Source: Kiritimatiellia bacterium
GTDB lineage: Bacteria > Verrucomicrobiota > Kiritimatiellia > RFP12 > UBA1067
Assembly (NCBI GenBank): GCA_017459225.1
Contig: JAFUDL010000518.1
Coordinates: 1 to 17,927, forward strand
Direction: 5' to 3'
Length of the DNA stretch: 17,927 nucleotides
The position numbers and the translations under genes are program-made. The notes under the pieces were generated by a model that worked only from the letters and a program-made list of their open reading frames with translations, had not been told where the DNA came from and did not search any database. Shown piece after piece: positions 1 to 8,285 of this stretch; within the stretch, counting starts at the first letter, position 1; each line of letters begins with the position of its first letter.

Positions 1-182
1 ACAGGGGCGAGGTGTGCGTGATACTCGCCAACTTCGGCCAGGAACCGTTCACCGTTGAGAAGGGCATGAGGATCGCGCAGATTGTCGTGGCGCCGGTTGC
101 GCGCGCCGAAGTTGTGGAGGTGGAGGCGCTTGACGCCACCGAAAGGGGCGCGGGCGGGTTCGGTTCCACCGGGCTGTCGTGA
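1..182 (+). CDS. dut: dUTPase (dUTP diphosphatase), C-terminal part
   Basis: This is the last 59 residues of a gene that starts before the window; codons run in frame from base 3 to the TGA at 180-182. dUTPase hydrolyses dUTP to dUMP and pyrophosphate in the cytoplasm, keeping uracil out of DNA and supplying dUMP for thymidylate synthesis. The sequence shows the family's C-terminal core strand region ([10 protein letters not shown]) and then the glycine-rich motif [11 protein letters not shown], which in trimeric dUTPases closes over the bound nucleotide of a neighbouring subunit. The end, GSTGLS, is where the family normally stops, so the gene looks intact at its 3' end. It lies 36 bases upstream of def on the same strand and is probably co-transcribed with it. 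The N-terminal motifs I-IV lie outside the window and cannot be checked. Confidence 0.92.
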   Translation, partial: RGEVCVILANFGQEPFTVEKGMRIAQIVVAPVARAEVVEVEALDATERGAGGFGSTGLS

Positions 183-218
183 AGGGAATGGAGATTTGCA
201 AGGAAAGGCCAGGGCGAG

Positions 219-767
219 ATGATTCTTGATGTTGTGAAGTATGGATCGAAGGTGCTGCGCGAGGCGTCGGTTCCTGTGCCATCGGTCACCCCGGCGCTGC
301 GGAATCTTGCGGCTGACATGCTTGAGACGATGTACAAGGCGAAGGGCGTGGGCCTTGCCGCACAGCAGGTGGGCCGCACGGAGTCGATGTGCGTGATTGA
401 CGTGCCCGCCAGCTGCGAGGAGGACGAAGAGACGAAGGCGTTCAACGCCTCGGTCGCCATGCCGCTTGTGATGTTCAACCCTGTGATCGTGGCGAAGGAG
501 GGCTCGCAGGACGGCAAGGAGGGCTGCCTGAGCTTCCCCAACATGGGCGCGAATGTTGTGCGCGCGGCGCAGGTGACGTGCCAGTACACGGACATCAAGG
601 GCATGCCGCAGATGGTGACGGCGCGCGGATTCCTCGCGCGCGCCATCCAGCACGAGACGGATCATCTGGCAGGTGTGCTCTATGTTGACCTCGTAAGCGC
701 GGTGGAGAAGCTAAAGCTCTCCGACAAGCTTCAGAAGCTTGCGAAGAAGAACGGCGGCGCGCTGTAG
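219..767 (+). CDS. def: Peptide deformylase
   Basis: Removes the formyl group from the N-terminal methionine of new proteins at the ribosome, using a bound metal (usually iron). At 182 residues it is the usual length. All three family motifs are present: motif 1 GVGLAAQQ (residues 43-50), motif 2 EGCLS (101-105) with the metal-binding cysteine, and motif 3 HETDH (145-149) with the two metal-binding histidines and the catalytic glutamate. Residues 160-182 form a lysine-rich tail. The ATG at 219 is preceded by an AAGGAAAGG purine tract (199-207) and opens with MILDVVKYG, the typical start for this family. Residues 62-79 form a slightly acidic insertion (SCEEDEETKAF), a region that varies in the family. 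It sits between dut and a secreted-protein gene, with no fmt or priA next to it as in many bacteria. Confidence 0.96.
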   Translation: MILDVVKYGSKVLREASVPVPSVTPALRNLAADMLETMYKAKGVGLAAQQVGRTESMCVIDVPASCEEDEETKAFNASVAMPLVMFNPVIVAKEGSQDGKEGCLSFPNMGANVVRAAQVTCQYTDIKGMPQMVTARGFLARAIQHETDHLAGVLYVDLVSAVEKLKLSDKLQKLAKKNGGAL

Positions 768-799
768 CTGTGATGAGCGTAACGAAAGGATCGACGAGG

Positions 800-3586
800 A
801 TGAAATCAGGAAGCAAGACATGGTTGGCGATGGTCGTTGTTCTGCCGATTGCTGCAATGGCGTTTCGTCCGCCGGCCGTGCCGCTCGTGTCGGTTGATCC
901 TTTCTTCAGCGTATGGAGTCCGGCAGATAGACTCACGGACGCGGAGACCGCGCACTGGACGGGGGCGAAGCAGCCGATCTCGATCACGCTGACCGCCGAC
1001 GGAAAGACGTGGAGGCTGTGCGGACTCGAGCCGAAGAGCGTGCCCGCGCTTCCGCAGACGGGCGTGGAGGTGCGTCCCCTTCAGACGGTGTACACCTTCG
1101 CCTCAGGCGCGCTCAAGGCGACGCTCGTGTTCTCAACCGCGAAGCTCGTCGAGGATCTCGACGTCTTCTCGCGTCCAGTCGCATACGTGACGGCCCGCGT
1201 GGAGGGCGCGAAGGAATGGCGGCTCAACGCTTCCATCTCGCCTGCGCTCGCGACGAACGACGACAAGGCGCCAATGGTCACAAACCGCTGCATGGTGGTG
1301 AAGCTGCCGGCGATGTCGATCGGACGCGCCGAGCAGAAGCCGCTCGCCAAAGGCGGCGACCGCGTGCGCTGCGACTGGGGCTGGGCGTGGCTGGTGGGCC
1401 CGAGCGCGCCGAAGGACGGCGAGGCGCACTTCCTTCTCGCGTACGACGACGTGAAGTCGATGCGGTTCTTCGGCGAGGACCTCCCCGCGTGGTGGCGCCG
1501 CAACGGGCTTGCTTTCACTTCGATGCTCGCGAAAGCCGTGGTGGAGCGCAAGGACGTGCTGTCGCGTCTCGACGCTTTCGATGTTGAGTTCATGCAGGAT
1601 CTGGAGCGCGCTGGCGGCGAGAAGTACGCGAAGATCGCGAGCCTTGCCTACCGCCAGTCATTCGCCGCGTGCAAGCTTGTGGCGGACAAGAACAACCAGC
1701 CCATCTATCTTTCGAAGGAGCAGGGGTCGGGCGGACTCGTCGGCACGGTTGACGTTCTCTATCCCCAGGCGCCGCATCTTCTTCTCATGAGCCCCACTCT
1801 CTTCCGCGCCACGCTTGCGCCAGTCATGGTGTACGCAAGCCATTCCCGCTGGCCGTGGTCCTTCGCGCCTCATGATCTTGGCCTCTATCCGCTCGCTGAA
1901 GGGCAGATCTACGGCGGCGGTGAGAAGGGTAAGAAGGAGAGCGTGCTGATGCCCGTGGAGGAGTGCGGCAACATGATAATCTCGCTTGCCGCGCTCGCGC
2001 ACGTGGAGGGCAATGTTAGCTTCGCCGCCGGATGGTGGCCGCTCGTCACGAAATGGGCCGAGTATCTCGAGAAGTTCGGCTTCGATCCCGGCAGCCAGCT
2101 CTGCACGGACGACTTCGCGGGGCATCTTGCGCACAACGCGAACCTCGCCGTGAAGTCGATAGTGGCCCTTGCGTGCTACGCGCGTCTCGCGGAGGGCGTG
2201 GGCGATGCGGCGGCCGCGCAGAAATACGCGCGTCTCGCGCGCGGCATGGTGCCGAAGTGGATGGAGGCAGCGAAGGGCGGGCGTGCGGGCGGATACCGCC
2301 TTGCATACGACGTGGCGGATTCGTGGTCCATGAAGTACAACCTCGCGTGGGACCGCGTGCTGGGCCTTGGGCTCTTCCCGCCTGATGTGGCGGAGGCCGA
2401 GATGAAGGCGTATCGCGCGCTCCTCCAGCCGTTCGGCCTGCCGCTCGACAGCCGCAAGCTCTGGACTAAGGCCGACTGGCTTGTGTGGTGCGCCACACTC
2501 ACCGGCCGCCGTGCCGACTTCGACGCGCTCATCGGTGGCCTATACCGCTTCGTGGACGAGTCGCCCAGCCGCGTCGCCTTCTCCGACTGGTATTGGACCG
2601 ACAGCGGCAAGTTCCAGCACTTCATCGGCCGCAGCGTGATCGGCGGCGTGTTCATGCCAATGCTCTGCGATGCGGAGCTGTGGCGCAAGTACGCCGCGCG
2701 CGATCCCGCGAAGACTCGTCTCTACGCGCCGTTTGCATCCGGCGAAAGCGAGCCGTTCAATCTCGCATCGTTCAACATCCGCTGCCCGGCGGACAGTGGC
2801 GACAACGCATGGTCAAACCGCCTGCCCCGCGTGGTGAAGGTGATCAAAGACCACGCCTTCGACATCATGGGCGTGCAGGAGGCAACGCCCGGCCAGCGCA
2901 ACGATCTCGACGCGGCGCTCAGCGGTTGGGCGCGCGTGGGTCTTGGCCGCGAGCCGGACGACAAGGGCGAGGCGATGTGCATCTACTACAGGAAGGACCG
3001 CTTCGAGTGCCTTGGCACCGACACGTTCTGGCTCTCCGAGACGCCGCGCGAGCCCGGATCCAAGTCGTGGGATACCGCCTGCACCCGCACCTGCACATGG
3101 GGGCTTTTCCGCGACGTCAAGACCGGGCGCCGCTTCCGCTACTTCAACACTCATCTCGACCATATCAGCCCTCATGCTCGCGTGATGGGCATGAAGGCGC
3201 TGCTCGCCGAGATGGAGCGCATCGCGCAGGGAGAGACGGTGTTCCTGACGGGCGACCTCAACGACAGCTTCGAGAGGATTCCGGCCGAGGAGCAGAAGAA
3301 GCTGCTGAAGGGATGCGGTCCGCAGATTTCAAGCGAGGTCACTTTCGAGCATCCGATATTCGCGGCGTCGCAGACGCTGTACGACACGCTCTTCCGTACG
3401 GAGAAGCCGCACGAGGGGCCTCTGCGCACGTTCCACGGCTATCAGCCCGAGAACAAGGTGAGAATTGACTACGTTTTTGCCAGCGGCAACGTGCGCGTGC
3501 TGCGTCATGTGACGTGCGCCGACAGGCCAGAAGGCAAGTTCCCGAGCGACCATGACGCGGTGATGGTGCGCCTCGAGATACGCTAG
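800..3586 (+). CDS. Secreted fusion: glutaminase A-like (DUF4965/DUF1793) + EEP phosphatase domain
   Basis: The product is 928 residues counted from the ATG at 800. I chose this start because MKSGSKTWLAMVVVLPIAAMA is then a clean signal peptide; an AAAGGA box lies about 10 bases upstream. In-frame GTG 770 and ATG 773 are alternatives but would put polar residues before the signal. Residues about 25-650 match the glutaminase-A-like family: FAPHDLGLYPLAEGQ (355-369), then the conserved segments ECGNMIISLAAL, HNANLAVKSI, DSWSMKYNLAWD and FGLPLDSRKLWTKADW. Residues about 655-928 are a complete EEP (DNase I-like) domain: SFNIR (657-661), QE (693-694), NTHLDH (783-788), GDLND (818-822) and SDHD (916-919), so every catalytic position is kept. 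The first module is a suspected glutaminase or glycosidase; the second cleaves phosphodiester or phosphomonoester bonds of unknown substrates. Likely periplasmic or secreted. The N-terminal function is uncertain because few family members have been assayed. Confidence 0.85.
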   Translation: MKSGSKTWLAMVVVLPIAAMAFRPPAVPLVSVDPFFSVWSPADRLTDAETAHWTGAKQPISITLTADGKTWRLCGLEPKSVPALPQTGVEVRPLQTVYTFASGALKATLVFSTAKLVEDLDVFSRPVAYVTARVEGAKEWRLNASISPALATNDDKAPMVTNRCMVVKLPAMSIGRAEQKPLAKGGDRVRCDWGWAWLVGPSAPKDGEAHFLLAYDDVKSMRFFGEDLPAWWRRNGLAFTSMLAKAVVERKDVLSRLDAFDVEFMQDLERAGGEKYAKIASLAYRQSFAACKLVADKNNQPIYLSKEQGSGGLVGTVDVLYPQAPHLLLMSPTLFRATLAPVMVYASHSRWPWSFAPHDLGLYPLAEGQIYGGGEKGKKESVLMPVEECGNMIISLAALAHVEGNVSFAAGWWPLVTKWAEYLEKFGFDPGSQLCTDDFAGHLAHNANLAVKSIVALACYARLAEGVGDAAAAQKYARLARGMVPKWMEAAKGGRAGGYRLAYDVADSWSMKYNLAWDRVLGLGLFPPDVAEAEMKAYRALLQPFGLPLDSRKLWTKADWLVWCATLTGRRADFDALIGGLYRFVDESPSRVAFSDWYWTDSGKFQHFIGRSVIGGVFMPMLCDAELWRKYAARDPAKTRLYAPFASGESEPFNLASFNIRCPADSGDNAWSNRLPRVVKVIKDHAFDIMGVQEATPGQRNDLDAALSGWARVGLGREPDDKGEAMCIYYRKDRFECLGTDTFWLSETPREPGSKSWDTACTRTCTWGLFRDVKTGRRFRYFNTHLDHISPHARVMGMKALLAEMERIAQGETVFLTGDLNDSFERIPAEEQKKLLKGCGPQISSEVTFEHPIFAASQTLYDTLFRTEKPHEGPLRTFHGYQPENKVRIDYVFASGNVRVLRHVTCADRPEGKFPSDHDAVMVRLEIR

Positions 3587-3620
3587 AGAGTTTGGGGAGA
3601 AAAAAGAAAGGAAAAAGAAG

Positions 3621-4289
3621 ATGAAGAAAATCATTGGATTCTCCGCGCTGGCGCTCTGCGCCGCGTGTTATGCGGCCGAATGCTGCGATTCGCAGCTCCA
3701 GCCGATGAAGTGGGCCGACGACGCATTTGCGTCCGGCGTGTGGACAAAGGACGCCCAGGGCGTGCTCACGGCCAGCAAGGACGCCGCCATTTGGAGCGCC
3801 AACGAGTACGAGAACTTCACGCTCTCGTTCGAGTACAAGCTTGATCCCGCCGCCAACTCCGGCGTGATCATCTACTGCCCAAGCGACAAGTGCGCCGGAG
3901 CGAAGTGGATTCCGAACTCCGTTGAGATCCAGCTGCTGGACGACAACCACGAGAAGTGGAAGAAGGATCCGGGCTATCTCAAGAACTCGAGCCTCTACGG
4001 CCATCTCGCGCCTCTCGCCACGCCGGCCAAGCCCGCAGGCGAGTGGAACACGATGACCGTTACGGCGAAGGGCAAGAAGATCGTTGTCACTGTCAACGGC
4101 GTGAAGACGATCGACGCGGACCTCTCCAAGTGGACTGACGCGAAGAAGAACCCCGACGGCACGAAGATCCCGCCGTGGCTGAGCCGTCCGTGGGCCGAAC
4201 TCACCACCAAGGGCCGCATCGGATTCCAGGGTATGCACGGCGGCGCCAAGCCGTACTTCCGCAACGTGAAGATTGGCCCGGCCAAGTGA
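3621..4289 (+). CDS. Secreted DUF1080 (3-keto-disaccharide hydrolase-like) protein
   Basis: This 222-residue protein has a signal peptide (MKKIIGFSALALCAACYAA); cleavage near residue 19 is likely. The cysteines at 16, 21 and 22 do not form a proper lipobox, so a lipoprotein is less likely. The rest is a single DUF1080 domain with the concanavalin-like fold: NEYENFTLSFEYKL, ANSGVIIY, SVEIQLLDD, WNTMTVTAKGKKIVVTVNG and GRIGFQGMHGG with FRNVKI at the end. DUF1080 proteins act on, or bind, carbohydrates. Some members hydrolyse 3-keto-glucosides made by Gfo/Idh/MocA oxidoreductases, and one such oxidoreductase relative is found at 11956. The start has a clear purine-rich ribosome site (GAAAGGAAAAAG) just upstream. 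It lies 34 bases after the fusion gene and ends the cluster before a strong terminator. The substrate is unknown. Confidence 0.85.
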   Translation: MKKIIGFSALALCAACYAAECCDSQLQPMKWADDAFASGVWTKDAQGVLTASKDAAIWSANEYENFTLSFEYKLDPAANSGVIIYCPSDKCAGAKWIPNSVEIQLLDDNHEKWKKDPGYLKNSSLYGHLAPLATPAKPAGEWNTMTVTAKGKKIVVTVNGVKTIDADLSKWTDAKKNPDGTKIPPWLSRPWAELTTKGRIGFQGMHGGAKPYFRNVKIGPAK

Positions 4290-4292
4290 GAG

Positions 4293-4320
4293 TAGTGCCT
4301 AGTGCTTAGTGCCTAGCGCT
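4293..4320 (+). repeat. 7-bp tandem repeat, four units (TAGTGCC)
   Basis: Four head-to-tail heptamers follow the DUF1080 stop codon: TAGTGCC, TAGTGCT, TAGTGCC, TAGCGCT. It lies between the stop and the terminator hairpin, so it would be transcribed. No role is apparent. It looks like a slipped-strand intergenic microsatellite. Confidence 0.75.
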
Positions 4321-4333
4321 GATACGAAATAGG

Positions 4334-4379
4334 AGAATTTCCTGTGTGCTTTGCGCGCGCAGGAAATTCTATTTTTTTT
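4334..4379 (+). terminator. Intrinsic terminator of the DUF1080 gene cluster
   Basis: An 11-bp perfect stem, AGAATTTCCTG (4334-4344) with CAGGAAATTCT (4360-4370), has a 15-base loop that can pair further, and is followed by eight consecutive T residues (4372-4379). It should end transcription coming from dut-def and the two secreted proteins. Confidence 0.88.
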
Positions 4380-4392
4380 GTTGTTTTCGGTC

Positions 4393-4406
4393 ATGTGTTT
4401 GCACAT
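4393..4406. promoter_or_regulatory. Short palindrome, possible operator
   Basis: ATGTG-TTTG-CACAT is a perfect 5+5 inverted repeat in the AT-rich gap between the terminator and valS. A TATTTT box lies 6 bases downstream, but no matching -35 is visible. A regulator binding site is possible, but nothing here names the regulator. Confidence 0.25.
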
Positions 4407-4471
4407 TTGTCTATTTTAGATGGCATTGCAAAAAGAGTGCAAAAAAATCTTGAGATTGTGTAGATTTCAGA

Positions 4472-4561
4472 GGTCGGCCACCTACTCATAAGTGGACAAA
4501 GCCAACCAACCGTCCGTTGCCGCTTCAGGACCTCCCCATACCCTGAAGCGGTATTTATTTT
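4472..4561 (+). ncRNA. Candidate structured RNA ending in its own terminator
   Basis: This stretch can fold and ends like a small RNA or an attenuated leader. GGTCGGC (4472-4478) can pair with GCCAACC (4501-4507) with one mismatch, enclosing a CAC/GTG hairpin. GGAC (4494-4497) can instead pair with GTCC (4512-4515), giving a competing fold. It ends in a perfect 10-bp stem and a T-rich tail. I recognise no Rfam family, and no T-box (TGGnACC) is visible although valS follows. The valS promoter lies downstream of this terminator, so it is more likely a separate small RNA than a valS leader. No convincing promoter was found upstream; TTGAGA at 4450 is a possible -35 without a partner. Confidence 0.35.
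4520..4561 (+). terminator. Intrinsic terminator upstream of valS
   Basis: The stem CCGCTTCAGG (4520-4529) pairs perfectly over 10 bp with CCTGAAGCGG (4542-4551), with a 12-base loop, followed by TATTTATTTT. It comes about 150 bases after the previous terminator with no gene between, which implies that some transcript starts between them. Confidence 0.75.
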
Positions 4562-4616
4562 CCCATCTTTGGCGTAACGGTATTGGTTGCTGGCTGTTGC
4601 TGTTGAAACACTGCTA

Positions 4617-4645
4617 TGGAAGTGCAGGGCAATTTGTGGTATAAT
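4617..4645 (+). promoter_or_regulatory. valS promoter (extended -10)
   Basis: TATAAT at 4640-4645 is preceded by TGG, giving the extended -10 form TGnTATAAT. The -35 region 17 bases upstream (TGGAAG, 4617-4622) is weak, as is usual with extended -10 promoters. Transcription would start near 4652, after the in-frame ATG at 4648, which rules that codon out as the valS start. Confidence 0.75.
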
Positions 4646-4680
4646 CTATGCCTTCCCAAAGAAGGCAAGAAAAAGAGAAT

Positions 4681-7404
<2,724 letters not shown>

Positions 7405-7449
7405 GGCCGGCACCGCTTTTCACATGAGGACTGAACCTGTTTCTCGGCT

Positions 7450-7500
7450 GCCGCAGCATCTGTTCTTCATATGCTGCGGCGGTTGACCCCGCCGCGTTTT
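7450..7500 (+). terminator. valS terminator with two overlapping hairpins
   Basis: GCCGCAGCAT (7450-7459) pairs perfectly with ATGCTGCGGC (7471-7480). GCGGCGG (7476-7482) can instead pair with CCGCCGC (7489-7495), directly before GTTTT (7496-7500). The two stems share bases 7476-7480, so they exclude each other. The second has the geometry of an intrinsic terminator, although its T tract is short. Confidence 0.65.
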
Positions 7501-7515
7501 ACTTCTTACTTCCCG

Positions 7516-7650
7516 CGGGGACAGTCCTCCGTTGCGTCCTGTGCCCCCCTAGTACTCCCAGAAGCAGGGGGACTGTCCCCGGAAACTCAGTGGGAGGGGA
7601 CTGTCCCCGGAAACTTCCGTTCATAAACATAGGGTCTGTCTCCAGAAACT
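7516..7650. repeat. REP-like palindromic repeat cluster (GGGGACTGTCCCC)
   Basis: Two near-identical units, 7567-7587 and 7596-7615, share GGGGACTGTCCCCGGAAACT. A diverged third copy lies at 7632-7650 (GGGTCTGTCTCCAGAAACT). An inverted, diverged copy is at 7517-7530 (GGGGACAGTCCTCC). The core GGGGAC-T-GTCCCC is a 6+6 palindrome. Arrangement and position, between a terminator and the next promoter, resemble REP or small non-autonomous mobile elements. No transposase is nearby. Together with the valS terminator this accounts for most of the 304-base gap after valS. Confidence 0.7.
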
Positions 7651-7674
7651 TCGAAACTGCGGTGTTTTCGTCTC

Positions 7675-7702
7675 TTCAGACATGCGTAAAATATGATATA
7701 AT
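7675..7702 (+). promoter_or_regulatory. Promoter of the chaperone-effector cassette
   Basis: TATAAT at 7697-7702 is preceded by TGA (extended -10, TGATATAAT), with TTCAGA (7675-7680) 16 bases upstream as a -35. The start codon of the next gene lies only six bases after the -10 box, so transcription would begin at or next to the A of the ATG. Confidence 0.72.
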
Positions 7703-7708
7703 TTTGTC

Positions 7709-8191
7709 ATGAGCGTAAAAGAAGAATACGATGCCTTTATGGCGGAGCTTCGCAATGAGACGGGGATCGAGGCCTTCACGGCGGACGAATCGGGCCTCGT
7801 CAGCGTGCGGGTGGACGACGCCTACAACGTGAACCTCCAGTTCGTGGAGGCGACGGGGAAGATTCTTTGTTTCGTGGAGGTGGCCGAGCTCCCCAAGGAC
7901 GCGCCGAAGGATGTCTACCGCGACCTGCTCGTGGGCGGCCTCTTCGGCAAGGACACGGCCGGCGGTTTCTTTGCCGTCGAACCCGAATCGGAGGCCGTGG
8001 TCTACAACTATTTCTTCGACCTCGAGACGGCGGCGAAAGACGTGGAGGGGTTCATCTCGACCATCGAGAAGATCCTCCAGCTCTGCGACATCTGGGCCGA
8101 GCGCATCCGCCGCGTCCTCGCCGGCGAGCCTGAAGGCGCCGACGGGAGGGCAACTGCCGAGATCTCGATTCACGACATGATAAGGGCATGA
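7709..8191 (+). CDS. CesT-family type III secretion chaperone
   Basis: The product is a 160-residue acidic protein whose layout fits the Tir/CesT chaperone family (class I type III secretion chaperones). These bind the N-terminal part of an effector in the cytoplasm and hand it to the secretion ATPase. Visible family features are an N-terminal helix, a strand VSVRVDDAYNVNLQFVE, then GKILCFVEVAELPKDA, the conserved DLLVGGLFGKDTAGGFFAVEPES (residues about 71-93), a strand VVYNYFF, and a last amphipathic helix ending in CDIWAERIRRVL. Length and low pI fit as well. The ATG lies six bases from the -10 box with no ribosome site, so the mRNA is probably leaderless. A 94-base gap leads to a large protein that I take as its cargo. 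No secretion apparatus gene is in the window, so the role rests on family resemblance and context. Confidence 0.8.
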   Translation: MSVKEEYDAFMAELRNETGIEAFTADESGLVSVRVDDAYNVNLQFVEATGKILCFVEVAELPKDAPKDVYRDLLVGGLFGKDTAGGFFAVEPESEAVVYNYFFDLETAAKDVEGFISTIEKILQLCDIWAERIRRVLAGEPEGADGRATAEISIHDMIRA

Positions 8192-8285
8192 GCCGCGAGA
8201 CGATAGACGCGTCTCAAGTCTCTCGTCCCACGCCTGTAACCTTTGTAGCCCGGCCGTGTAGTCAACTCGTGAGGAACTGAAAACC

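Noticed and set aside
3339..4238. Open frame of 299 codons on the minus strand opposite the EEP end and DUF1080 gene
   Set aside because: It spans two well-supported plus-strand genes and their intergenic ribosome site and has no recognisable domain.
4440..4680. T-box riboswitch controlling valS
   Set aside because: No T-box TGGnACC sequence or specifier loop is visible, and the valS promoter lies after the terminator.
8197..8215. GAGACG/CGTCTC hairpin between chaperone and effector genes
   Set aside because: A 6-bp stem with no T tract is not a terminator. It could modestly affect the effector's translation, but it is too short to claim.
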